Shown one piece after another: positions 28,188-36,736 of a DNA stretch of 64,000 nucleotides. The notes beneath the pieces are model-generated. The model did no database searches, had not been told where the DNA came from, and worked only from the letters and a program-made list of their open reading frames with translations. How positions within the stretch are numbered: position 1 is the first letter of the stretch; each line of letters opens with the position of its first letter. Source of the stretch: Bacteroidaceae bacterium. Lineage in GTDB: Bacteria; Bacteroidota; Bacteroidia; Bacteroidales; Bacteroidaceae. The stretch covers positions 62,001-126,000 of the forward strand of contig JAFZSP010000091.1 in NCBI GenBank assembly GCA_017619335.1, given 5' to 3'. Both the position numbers and the translations under genes were made by a program.

Positions 28188-29384
28188 ATGAAAAAGAAAG
28201 TTTTAACCCTTCTCAGCGCCTTGGTTGTCACGCTGGCAGCCCAGGCCGACAACCTCGTTGTCAACTCCGTTACAGTTCAGCAGGGAGGCAAGGCCACCGT
28301 GGAAGTGGGACTCAACAACCCCGACAACGCTTTCACCGCCTTCCAGATGGCACTGCAACTGCCCGCAGGTGTGAGTGGCGTGGCAGGCACCAATGGCCGC
28401 CTGGCCATCCAGAAGAGTGCCCGCTTTGACGACCACAGCCTGTCTTCAAGCTTTGTAGAAGGAGGCATACAGTTCACTTGCCTGTCCATGACCAGCGCTC
28501 CCATCAGCGGGAACGCCGGCACGCTGTTCTCCTTTGAGATCCAGGCAGACGCCTCGCTGCCCGTGGGCACAGAGCTGACGGCCAAGTTCACGGAGATTCT
28601 ATTTACCCGGGCGGCCTCTGCACAGGAAGTGGAGCTGAGTGATGTCGCCCTGAAGATTACCGTTGGCGGCGTCAGCAGCAGCATGACCCTCGTAGATGGC
28701 CAGCCGTTTGCCCGTGACAATGACGTCCAGGTGCAGGAGCTGACCTACACGCGCAACTTCCGCAACACCAACTGGCAGGCGCTGTATCTGCCCTTTGAGG
28801 TGAACGTGGAGGACATTGCCGACGACTTCGAGGTGGCCTACATCAATGCCGTGCACCAGTATGACGATGACGGTAACGGAGAAGTGGATCGCACCACACT
28901 GGAGTGGTTCTACCAGCGCCGAGGCGTCGTCCGTGCCAACGACCCCACCTACATCATCCGTGCCAAGACCGCGGGCGAGAAGACCATCAAGGTCTCCAAC
29001 GTCACCCTGAAGGCTGCCGTCGCGAAAGAGTTCACGATGAGCAACCGCAGCACGTTCTTCACCTTCTGCGGCACCTACAGCGGCATCGCTGCCGGCGCAG
29101 TGCCTGGCTTCTGGGCCTATTCCGGCGGGACGGTGAAGCAAGCCTCCGCCACCGCCAGCCTGGGCAGCTTCCGCTGGTACCTCCTCATCAATGGGCGCGG
29201 AGCAGAGGTGAAGAAGATGGAATCTGTCTTCGTCGATGGCGAAGTCACTGGCGTGGAGGAGGTTTCAGGCGCCAAGATTCAAGTTTCAGGTGACGCTCCG
29301 CTCTTCAACCTCACAGGGCGCCGCGTGGAACGCGCAACAAAAGGCATCTACATCATGAATGGCAAAAAGGTACTCAAGAAATAA
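28188..29384 (+). CDS. Cohesin-like secreted protein with T9SS sorting domain
   Basis: 398 residues with signal peptide MKKKVLTLLSALVVTLAAQA. Residues ~21-160 form a cohesin-like beta-sandwich ('GGKATVEVGLNNPDNAFTAF', 'LPAGVSG...', 'LSMTSAPISGNAGTLF'), similar in layout to the cohesin-like domain of the upstream protein. The middle (~165-370) is a beta-rich region of unknown fold seen in other Prevotella secreted proteins. The end 'LFNLTGRRVE...KGIYIMNGKKVLKK' is a typical T9SS tail. I infer that it is exported by T9SS and could hold the upstream dockerin protein on the cell surface. Confidence 0.82.
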   Translation: MKKKVLTLLSALVVTLAAQADNLVVNSVTVQQGGKATVEVGLNNPDNAFTAFQMALQLPAGVSGVAGTNGRLAIQKSARFDDHSLSSSFVEGGIQFTCLSMTSAPISGNAGTLFSFEIQADASLPVGTELTAKFTEILFTRAASAQEVELSDVALKITVGGVSSSMTLVDGQPFARDNDVQVQELTYTRNFRNTNWQALYLPFEVNVEDIADDFEVAYINAVHQYDDDGNGEVDRTTLEWFYQRRGVVRANDPTYIIRAKTAGEKTIKVSNVTLKAAVAKEFTMSNRSTFFTFCGTYSGIAAGAVPGFWAYSGGTVKQASATASLGSFRWYLLINGRGAEVKKMESVFVDGEVTGVEEVSGAKIQVSGDAPLFNLTGRRVERATKGIYIMNGKKVLKK

Positions 29385-29611
29385 GGCCTCTTACAACCCA
29401 AAGCGTTCATTAAAAGAACTTTATGTTCATCTTTTGTGTGCACATAATATAATATCAGTAACACAGATTCACTCGCTGTGGAAGAACAGAGCAATAGCTT
29501 CGGGGCCATATTTTGGTAAAAAAACGGCACTCTTTTGCCTTTTTTGGGGGTTTTAGGTGGTGTTTTGGTGGAATTTCACAGATTTTTGCCCCTACTATTG
29601 GATTTTTTATG
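29385..29611. other. Intergenic spacer between the cohesin-like gene and the T9SS operon
   Basis: About 230 bp with no reading frame. A T-rich tract at 29535-29610 leads into the porP -7 element. Nothing else was recognised. Confidence 0.4.
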
Positions 29612-29619
29612 TATCTTTG
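29612..29619 (+). promoter_or_regulatory. -7 element upstream of the T9SS operon
   Basis: TATCTTTG, 30 bp before the first possible ATG of porP. The nearest TTTG (29585-29588) is 23 nt upstream, a loose fit to the -33 box, so only the -7 is called. Confidence 0.5.
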
Positions 29620-29648
29620 CCGCGGTTTTAAGTGATACAGAGTAAGAA

Positions 29649-30638
29649 ATGACATTCCATTCAGGCCTTTTTGGGCATTTTTGGCATGGGCAGATGGGCC
29701 GTCACGGGCTCGCTGTGCTGCTGTGTGTCTGCGGCTTTGTTACAGAGGCGCGGGCTCAGTATGATCCTGCGTTCAACAATTACTGGGCGCTGCAGGCCTA
29801 TTATAACCCTGCAGCCTCGGGCTTGGATGGGTTGCTGAACGTCCAGGGCGGCTATGCCATGCAGATGATGGGTTATGAGCATGCTCCCGCCTCGATGCTG
29901 GTCACGGCCGACTTGCCGCTGTGGATGCTGGGGCCCAATCATGGCTTCGGAGGCGGCTTCCTGAACGACCGCATAGGTCTGTTCGAGCACAAGAATTTCT
30001 TCGCACAGTACGCTTTCCACCAGAAGTTGTGGGGCGGCCGCCTGTCTGCTGGAGCCCGTGTGGGCCTGTTGGCAGAGACCTTTGACGGCACAGGACTGGA
30101 CGTCATCAAGACGGGTGACCCTGCTTTCCCAACGACGAAAGCAGACGGCACGGCATTTGATTTCAGTTTCGGCCTGCGTTACACGGCCAAGGAGTGGTAT
30201 GCGGGCTTCTCTGCACAGCATGCTTTTTCGCCGCTGGTGGAACTCGGAGACAACAAAGTGAATGGATATGAGGTGCCGGCGACATTTTATTTGACGGGTG
30301 GATACAATATTCAGCTGAGAAATCCGTTATTTAAAATGCAGACCTCTGCTATCGTCCGCTCCGATATAGAGAATTGGCGCGCCGATGTGACAGCCCGGAT
30401 GCTCTACAATGGTTCCAAAGGCCGCCTCTATCTGGGCGCCGCCTACAGCCCCACGGTCTCGGCATCCATCCTCGTCGGAGGAGACTTTCACGGGATTCTG
30501 CTGGGTTACTCCTACGAGTTCTACACCTCCGGGATTGGCGCGATGCACGGCTGTCATGAAATCAGCATCGGTTACACGGCAGACCTGAGTCTCTTCAAGA
30601 AAGGCAGGAACAGGCACCAGAGCGTGAGGATTCTGTAA
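29649..30638 (+). CDS. porP: PorP/SprF-family T9SS outer-membrane protein
   Basis: 329 residues. The signal peptide ends at 'TEARAQ', followed by the family start 'YDPAFNNYWALQAYYNPAASG'. A beta-barrel pattern continues to 'EISIGYTADLSLF'. ATG 29694 (MGRHGLAV) would give a more typical signal peptide than ATG 29649; both are possible. PorP/SprF proteins belong to T9SS and anchor or pass cargo at the outer membrane. It is the first gene of porP-gldK-gldL-gldM-gldN, the canonical order, with a -7 box TATCTTTG at 29612. Confidence 0.9.
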   Translation: MTFHSGLFGHFWHGQMGRHGLAVLLCVCGFVTEARAQYDPAFNNYWALQAYYNPAASGLDGLLNVQGGYAMQMMGYEHAPASMLVTADLPLWMLGPNHGFGGGFLNDRIGLFEHKNFFAQYAFHQKLWGGRLSAGARVGLLAETFDGTGLDVIKTGDPAFPTTKADGTAFDFSFGLRYTAKEWYAGFSAQHAFSPLVELGDNKVNGYEVPATFYLTGGYNIQLRNPLFKMQTSAIVRSDIENWRADVTARMLYNGSKGRLYLGAAYSPTVSASILVGGDFHGILLGYSYEFYTSGIGAMHGCHEISIGYTADLSLFKKGRNRHQSVRIL

Positions 30639-30742
30639 AAAATGCGAAGTCATCAATCATAAATGATAAATAAGAAATAAGATATACGATGAAAGTTAAT
30701 ATACGGAATATGAAATCAATAATTAGTCCGCGCGAGGTTTGC

Positions 30743-32203
30743 ATGCCTCTGCGCAAGCTATTATTTATCATTTATTCTTTATTATTTATTATTTCCTTCG
30801 GTCTCCTGACCTCCTGCGCTGGCTCTCGTTCCAATGCGATGGCCCAGGGCGGAGAAATCACGGGCATTCATGGTACTTCGTTCTCGGAACCTGCTCCCTA
30901 CGGAATGGTGGCTGTGCCCAAGGGCTCGCTGAAAGTGGGTCTGCAAGAGAACGACACCCTCTGGGGCGCCGGCTTCCCCACCAGGGACATCAGTGTGGAT
31001 GGTTTCTGGATGGATCAGACCGAGGTCAGCAATGCCAAGTACCGCCAGTTTGTCTATTGGGTGAGAGACAGCATCATCCGCGAACGCCTGGCAGACCCTG
31101 CCTTTGGCGGCGACGAGACCTTCAAGATCGAGGAAGACCGTGACGGCAACCCCATCACTCCCCGTCTGAACTGGGCCAAGAATATCCCTTGGCGCAAGCC
31201 CAGCGAAGACGAGGCCCGTGCCATCGAAAGCGTCTATACCATCCACCCCTTTGACGGCACCAAGATGCTGGATGCCAGCCAGATGAACTATCGCTATGAA
31301 GTCTATGACTATGCACAGGCTGCCCTGCGCCGTCATCGCCTCAACCCAGAGGAACGTGACCTGAACACAGACCACGAGGTCAGCAATGCCGATGTGATGA
31401 TCAGCAAGGACACCGCCTACATCGATGACGACGGCAACATCCGCCGCGAGACCATCACGCGTCCGCTGTCCGGACCCTGGGACTTCATCAACACCTATAT
31501 TATTAATATCTTCCCAGACACCACCTGCTGGGTCAACGACTTCCAGAACGCAGAGAACGAGCGTTACCTGCGACTGTACTTCAGCAACCCTGCCTACGAT
31601 GACTATCCCGTGGTGGGCGTCACCTGGGAGCAGGCCATGGCCTTCTGCCGCTGGCGCACGGAATTCCTCATCAAGGGTCTGGGAGGCAATGGCGCCGACA
31701 TCCAACCCTACCGCCTGCCCACAGAGATAGAATGGGAATATGCTGCCCGAGGCAAGGAGGGTAATCCCTTCCCGTGGGAGGCCAAGGAGGTGAAGAGTGA
31801 CAAGGGCTGCTTCTATGCCAACTTCAAACCCGACCGCGGAAACTACACCGCCGACGGATCACTCATCACCAGCAAGTGCGGCATCTTCTCGGCCAACAGC
31901 AATGGCCTCTATGACATGGCCGGCAACGTGGCAGAATGGACCAGCACCGTCTTCACAGAAGCGGGCGTGGATGCCATGAGCGACATGAACCCGGAGCTGC
32001 GGTACAACGCCGCCAAGGAAGACCCCTACCGCCTGAAGAAGAAGAGCGTCCGCGGCGGCTCGTGGAAAGACCCCGAGAGCATGATTCGCAGTGCCTGGCG
32101 CTCCTACGAGTACCAGAACCAACCCCGCTCATACATCGGCTTCCGCTGCGTGCGATCCATGGTGCGCGATGCCAGCGGCATCAAGAATAAAGGAAAGAAA
32201 TAA
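30743..32203 (+). CDS. gldK: T9SS ring lipoprotein GldK/PorK
   Basis: ATG 30743 gives MPLRKLLFIIYSLLFI and lipobox 'LLTSCAG'. An ATG at 30689 adds 18 residues and spoils the signal peptide, so the shorter start is preferred. The mature protein has the formylglycine-generating-enzyme (FGE-sulfatase) fold used by GldK: 'VAVPKGSLKVG', 'DGFWMDQTEVSNAKYRQF', 'YPVVGVTWEQAMAFCRWR', 'RLPTEIEWEYAARG', 'YDMAGNVAEW', 'VRGGSWKD', 'YIGFRCVR'. GldK forms the periplasmic ring with GldN. The DNA coding the signal peptide (30760-30800) is a run of TTATTTAT-like words that looks like local intergenic spacer sequence. Confidence 0.94.
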   Translation: MPLRKLLFIIYSLLFIISFGLLTSCAGSRSNAMAQGGEITGIHGTSFSEPAPYGMVAVPKGSLKVGLQENDTLWGAGFPTRDISVDGFWMDQTEVSNAKYRQFVYWVRDSIIRERLADPAFGGDETFKIEEDRDGNPITPRLNWAKNIPWRKPSEDEARAIESVYTIHPFDGTKMLDASQMNYRYEVYDYAQAALRRHRLNPEERDLNTDHEVSNADVMISKDTAYIDDDGNIRRETITRPLSGPWDFINTYIINIFPDTTCWVNDFQNAENERYLRLYFSNPAYDDYPVVGVTWEQAMAFCRWRTEFLIKGLGGNGADIQPYRLPTEIEWEYAARGKEGNPFPWEAKEVKSDKGCFYANFKPDRGNYTADGSLITSKCGIFSANSNGLYDMAGNVAEWTSTVFTEAGVDAMSDMNPELRYNAAKEDPYRLKKKSVRGGSWKDPESMIRSAWRSYEYQNQPRSYIGFRCVRSMVRDASGIKNKGKK

Positions 32204-32227
32204 CCCCAAACTCTAAACAGATATAGA

Positions 32228-33199
32228 ATGTCCAAGTTTAGCCTCATAGCCCGTTTGCAGCACTGGATGGATTCCGTGCCGGGCCAGACTTTTATGAACT
32301 ATGCCTACAGCTGGGGCGCCGCCGTGGTTATTCTCGGCACGCTGTTCAAGCTGACGCATATCCCTGGTGCCAACGCCATGCTGTTCATCGGCATGGGCAC
32401 CGAAGTCTTCGTCTTCTTCATTTCTGGCTTTGACCGTCCATTTGACATGAAAGCCGACAATGAGCTGGCCGAGGATTTCGTGGACCTGGAAGAACTGGAA
32501 CGCTTGAAAGTGGCTGCCGCACAGGCTGCTGCCATAGACGGCGCTGGCCCAGTCGTGGCGGGTGGTCCCGTCGTGGCTGGAGGTCCTGTGGTCGCAGGCG
32601 GCGGAGTGGTCGCAGGCGGTGGTGGTGGCGCTGTCATCATTGGTGGTGGCGGCGGTGCTCCTGTTGAAGGCACGCCAGTGGCTGCCGGCGAGAGCGTGGC
32701 CAGTGGAACCGGCACAGGTGGTGGCACCGTCATCATCGGCGGAGGCGGCGGTGGCTCAGGCCTCTCAGCAGCCGATGCTGCCAACCTGGCTGCTGCGGCA
32801 CAGGCTGCTGCCAGTGTTGCCGGCAGTGTGGCAGGATTACCCACAGGCTCCGAGGAAGGACTGTTGGCCAGCGCACAGGCGGCCAATGCTCCAGAAGTGG
32901 AAGATGCCATCGAGGCTTACGTGGATCAGCTCAGCCAGCTCACAGAAGTGCTGGGACGAGTGCGCGAACAAGCCAGCCGTATGACACAGGACAGCGAGGA
33001 AATGGTCAACCTCAACCGCACACTCACGGGCATCAACACCATCTACGAGATGCAACTCAAGAGCGTCAGCCAACAAGTGGGTACCATCGACCAAATCAAC
33101 GAGCAGACACGCCGCATGGCTGCACAAATCGAGGAACTCAATGGCGTCTATGCACGAATGATAGAAGCCCTCACCGTCAATATGCCCAAGGTCAGTTGA
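32228..33199 (+). CDS. gldL: T9SS inner-membrane motor protein GldL/PorL with glycine-rich insert
   Basis: 323 residues. Two transmembrane helices near residues 28-70 ('WGAAVVILGTLFKLTHIPGANAM' in pieces, 'EVFVFFISGF') and the 'FDRP' segment identify GldL. GldL and GldM form the proton-driven rotary motor of T9SS. Residues ~105-177 are an unusual low-complexity insert of repeated 'GGPVVAG' and 'GGGGGAVIIGGGG' units. The C-terminal part (~205-320) is the usual helical region ('VDQLSQLTEVLGRVREQASRM'). The gene lies 24 bp after gldK and 55 bp before gldM. Confidence 0.94.
   Translation: MSKFSLIARLQHWMDSVPGQTFMNYAYSWGAAVVILGTLFKLTHIPGANAMLFIGMGTEVFVFFISGFDRPFDMKADNELAEDFVDLEELERLKVAAAQAAAIDGAGPVVAGGPVVAGGPVVAGGGVVAGGGGGAVIIGGGGGAPVEGTPVAAGESVASGTGTGGGTVIIGGGGGGSGLSAADAANLAAAAQAAASVAGSVAGLPTGSEEGLLASAQAANAPEVEDAIEAYVDQLSQLTEVLGRVREQASRMTQDSEEMVNLNRTLTGINTIYEMQLKSVSQQVGTIDQINEQTRRMAAQIEELNGVYARMIEALTVNMPKVS
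32541..32760 (+). repeat. Glycine/valine-rich coding repeat in gldL
   Basis: The DNA repeats GTGGCTGGAGGT/GTCGCAGGCGGC-like units and GGTGGTGGCGG runs. It encodes (GGPVVA)n then two 'VIIGGGGGG' stretches about 33 residues apart. Confidence 0.85.
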
Positions 33200-33254
33200 G
33201 AGTTGAGAGTTGAGAATTTAAAGCTTTTACATTTCACATTTCACATCTAATAAA

Positions 33255-34820
33255 GTGCCTGTAAAGAAAAGACCAGTCTCCAACCGCCAGAAGATGATCA
33301 ATCTGATGTACGTCGTCTTGATGGCTATGCTCGCGCTCAACGTGTCGAGCGATGTCCTCAATGGCTTCTCACTGGTGGATGCAAGTCTGAATCGTTCCAC
33401 GGCCAATGCCACGGCCACCAACCAAGCCATCTACGAGGCCTTTGACGAGCAGCTGAAAGCCAATCCCAAGAAGGTGAAGGAGTGGTATGACAAAGCGCAG
33501 TATGTCAAACAAATGTCCGACTCGCTGTACAACTTTGCCGAGGAACTGAAGGAACTCATCGTGCGCAAGAGTGACGGCAAGGACGGAGACGTACAAAATA
33601 TCCGCAATCGTGAAGACCTGGAAGCCGCCACCAGTGTCATGCTGGCTCCTGGAACGGGACGCGGAGAAATGCTCTACAAGAGCATCAACAGTTATCGTGA
33701 CCGAATCATTCAGATGGTCACAGACTCTGCACAACGACGAATCATCGCCAGCAACCTCAACACAGAAGTGCCTCAGAATGTGCGCACACTGGGAAAAAAC
33801 TGGCAGGAATATATGTTTGAATCCATGCCCACAGCAGCTGCCGTCACCCTGCTCACCAAGCTGCAAAGCGACGTGCGGGACGCTGAGGGAGAAGTGCTGC
33901 ACACACTGTCCTCCAACATTGACGTGAAGGACATCCGCGTGAACGAGCTCAATGCCTACGTGATTCCCAGTGCACAGACGGTGGTGCAGGGAGGCAAGTT
34001 CACGGCACAGATTCTCATGGCTGCTGTCGATACCACCAACCGTCCGACCATTTACATCGGAGGACGCGAGATTCAGAGTGACCGCGGCATCTACGAGACC
34101 GTCTGCTCCAAGACGGGGGACTTCACACTGGTGGGTTACATAGAGATGATGAATGCCCAAGGTGAACTCGTCCGCCGTGACTTCGAACAGAAATACACCG
34201 TCGTGGCACCCTCTGCCACCGTCTCTGCAGACCTGATGAACGTGCTCTATGCTGGTTATGACAACCCCATGAGCGTCAGTGTGCCTGGTGTGGCGGCCAA
34301 CCAGCTGCAAGTCACCATGAGTGGCGGCAACCTCACGCCCAAGGGCGAGGGCAAGTTCATCGCCCGTCCCACACAGGTGGGAGGCGAGGCCGTCATCAAC
34401 GTGGCAGCCAAGACAGAGGGACGTGTGCAGGAAATGGGCAAGTTCACCTTCCGGGTGCGCAAACTGCCCGATCCGACGGCCTTCATCGCCTACAGCGACG
34501 GACAGGGCGGCGAGAACCGTTTCAAGGGCGGCAAGCTCTCCAAGCAGGTCCTCATGGCAGTGGATGGACTGGGTGCTGCCGTGGATGACGGACTGCTGAA
34601 CATCCCATTCCGCGTGCAGGGCTTTGAGACGGTCTTCTATGACAATATGGGCAACGCCATCCCAGAGGTCTCCAACTCCGCAGAATTCACCCCCAGACAG
34701 AAGAATATGTTCCGCAGCCTGGGACGTGGCAAGCGATTCTTTATCACACAGATCAGGGCCATCGGACCCGACGGCGTGGAACGCACGTTGGACGGAGCCA
34801 TGGACGTGACGGTGAACTGA
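33255..34820 (+). CDS. gldM: T9SS motor protein GldM/PorM
   Basis: 521 residues from GTG 33255. The N-end 'KKRPVSNRQKMINLMYVVLMAMLALNV' (in pieces) is the diagnostic GldM start: a basic lead and one transmembrane helix at ~16-34. The long periplasmic part carries the GldM beta domains ('VEKY'-like 'FEQKYTVVAPSATVSADLMNVLYAGYDNPMS' in pieces, 'FRVRKLPDPTAFI'). GldM rotates within the GldL ring and contacts the GldK/GldN rings. The GTG start has no in-frame ATG near it. Upstream spacer (33196-33250) is made of GAGAGTTGA and CATTTCA words. Confidence 0.94.
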   Translation: MPVKKRPVSNRQKMINLMYVVLMAMLALNVSSDVLNGFSLVDASLNRSTANATATNQAIYEAFDEQLKANPKKVKEWYDKAQYVKQMSDSLYNFAEELKELIVRKSDGKDGDVQNIRNREDLEAATSVMLAPGTGRGEMLYKSINSYRDRIIQMVTDSAQRRIIASNLNTEVPQNVRTLGKNWQEYMFESMPTAAAVTLLTKLQSDVRDAEGEVLHTLSSNIDVKDIRVNELNAYVIPSAQTVVQGGKFTAQILMAAVDTTNRPTIYIGGREIQSDRGIYETVCSKTGDFTLVGYIEMMNAQGELVRRDFEQKYTVVAPSATVSADLMNVLYAGYDNPMSVSVPGVAANQLQVTMSGGNLTPKGEGKFIARPTQVGGEAVINVAAKTEGRVQEMGKFTFRVRKLPDPTAFIAYSDGQGGENRFKGGKLSKQVLMAVDGLGAAVDDGLLNIPFRVQGFETVFYDNMGNAIPEVSNSAEFTPRQKNMFRSLGRGKRFFITQIRAIGPDGVERTLDGAMDVTVN

Positions 34821-34877
34821 TAACAGTTTATAGTGGAAGGTTTAACGTTTAAAGTAGAATTGAAAATATAAAGCATC

Positions 34878-36038
34878 ATGCAGCGAATACTTTTTATTCT
34901 TATATTTTTTAATTTGTGCATCTTCTGCAGTGCACAGCCGGCCAAGCGACGCACACAGCCCGCAGTGCCTGCCAACACTGTTCCCAAGACCACTCCCGCT
35001 ACACCCGAGAAGCCTGCGACAACGAACGCCGCTTCCCCGGCTCCTGCCAAGCGCGCCGCCACGACCACCACAGAGAAGAAGGCAGACCGTGCAGCACTGA
35101 TGTTCCCCACATCGGCACAGATGCCGGAGGACGTCGTATGGAGGCGCGATATCTATCGGCAGCTGGATCTGCTGAAGGACGCCAATGCACCGCTCTATTA
35201 TCCCGTGGAGCCACATGGAAAGGAGCAGAACCTCTTCACATATCTCTTCCGACTCTTTGTGTCCGGACGAATCAGCGCCTATGAGTACAAACTCAGCGGC
35301 GACGAATCCTTTGAACCTGCCGACAAGGCCAAAGTCAAGGAACTCCTGGAGAAATTCCGCATTTATTACGAGGAGAACGACGGCAAGATAACGGTTCCCG
35401 CAGCTGACATTCCATCTGCAGAGGTCACACGTTATTACATTAAGGAGAGCGTCTATTTCGACCAGCGTTCTGCCACCTACAAGGCACGCGTCACGGCACT
35501 CTGTCCTGTCCTGATGGAAGGTGACGAGTTCGCCTCAATAGACGAGAGCAGCACCAGCAAGACCCCCAAGCCCCTCTTCTGGGTGAAGTACTCAGATGTG
35601 GCCACCTACCTCTCTCGCCTCCCGCTGATGGCATCCAACATGAACAATGTCACCAATATGACGGCCGACGATTACTTCACGCTGAACCGTTATGACGGCA
35701 AGATCTACAAGACCAACAACATGCAAGGTCGCGTCCTGGCCAACTACGCCCAGGGTGACAGCGCGATGTCTGCAGAACAGGCACGCATAGAGAAGCAACT
35801 TACAGACTTCGAGGAGAATATCTGGCACAGCCCAGAAACACGTGTGGACAGTGCTGCACTGCAGAAAGCCGACTCACTGGCAGCCAACTCCAAATCCAAA
35901 GCACGCCGCAAGAGCAGCAACTCTGATAGCCGACGCGCCAAATCCTCTGAGGCTGCTGCCGCCAGCAAAAAAGAGAAGAATACTGCGCCTGCAAGCTCCG
36001 GGGCACCACGAGTCTCGGCACGCAGACAACGCAGATAA
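34878..36038 (+). CDS. gldN: T9SS ring protein GldN/PorN
   Basis: 386 residues with signal peptide MQRILFILIFFNLCIFCSAQ. A Pro/Thr/Lys-rich linker (~22-68) follows. The conserved GldN core is ~75-320 ('VVWRRDIYRQLDLLKDANAPLYYP', read in pieces, 'LFTYLFRLFVSGRISAYEYKL', 'YFDQRSATYKARVTALCPV', 'PLFWVKYSDV'). The C-terminal ~70 residues are a basic Ser/Ala/Lys/Arg-rich tail ending 'RVSARRQRR', longer and more charged than I expect for the family. GldN forms the periplasmic ring with GldK. Confidence 0.93.
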   Translation: MQRILFILIFFNLCIFCSAQPAKRRTQPAVPANTVPKTTPATPEKPATTNAASPAPAKRAATTTTEKKADRAALMFPTSAQMPEDVVWRRDIYRQLDLLKDANAPLYYPVEPHGKEQNLFTYLFRLFVSGRISAYEYKLSGDESFEPADKAKVKELLEKFRIYYEENDGKITVPAADIPSAEVTRYYIKESVYFDQRSATYKARVTALCPVLMEGDEFASIDESSTSKTPKPLFWVKYSDVATYLSRLPLMASNMNNVTNMTADDYFTLNRYDGKIYKTNNMQGRVLANYAQGDSAMSAEQARIEKQLTDFEENIWHSPETRVDSAALQKADSLAANSKSKARRKSSNSDSRRAKSSEAAAASKKEKNTAPASSGAPRVSARRQRR

Positions 36039-36076
36039 CCCTAACTATTAATGCTGAACCCTAAACCAATCCGCTT

Positions 36077-36736
36077 ATGAAAAGATTCTTTACCCTTGTA
36101 GTGGCTATGGTAGCCATCGCCACAACCGCCAGCGCACAGTTCCAAATTGGTGTGGAAGCTGGCCTGAACGTGAACTTCCCCAGTTCCTTTGACAATGCCA
36201 CCCTCAAACAGACTGTAGATCCCAAGAACAGCCTCGGATGGTTCGCAGGTCTGAAAGCCAAGTACCAGTTCGCCATGGGATTGGGCGTCGATGGTGCTGT
36301 ACTCTTCAGTCAGTTGAAGAATGATATGGGCCAGAGCTCCAAGGAACTGCAGAGCATCGCTGTGCCCATTAACCTCCGCTATCAGATTGGCCTGGGCAAG
36401 CTCGCTTCCATCTATCTGGCTGCCGGTCCCCAGTGGTCTGTCAATATCGGCGACCATGACTGGTCCTGGAGTGATGTGAGCAATGCCAACAACCTCGTGA
36501 ATGACTACTATGAGGTAGCGACCAAGAAGCACAATATCTCTGCCAACCTGGGTGCAGGCGTGATTCTGATGAAGCACCTCCAAGTGGGCTTCACCTATAA
36601 CATTCCTCTCACGAAGAATGGAGAAATGATTTATCGCGAGCCCACCATTGACAACTTAGGCAGAACGACTTACGAGGAATACTCCGAAAACTGGAAGAAC
36701 AATACCTGGCAGATTCGTGCCGCTTATTTCTTCTAA
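36077..36736 (+). CDS. Outer-membrane beta-barrel protein (OmpW/PorT-like)
   Basis: 219 residues with signal peptide MKRFFTLVVAMVAIATTASAQ, then 'FQIGVEAGLNVNFPS' and alternating strands to the C-terminal 'WQIRAAYFF', a barrel-like aromatic end. It matches the general Bacteroidetes outer-membrane beta-barrel family; PorT-like identity is possible but not shown. It lies 38 bp after gldN and abuts priA. Confidence 0.8.
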   Translation: MKRFFTLVVAMVAIATTASAQFQIGVEAGLNVNFPSSFDNATLKQTVDPKNSLGWFAGLKAKYQFAMGLGVDGAVLFSQLKNDMGQSSKELQSIAVPINLRYQIGLGKLASIYLAAGPQWSVNIGDHDWSWSDVSNANNLVNDYYEVATKKHNISANLGAGVILMKHLQVGFTYNIPLTKNGEMIYREPTIDNLGRTTYEEYSENWKNNTWQIRAAYFF

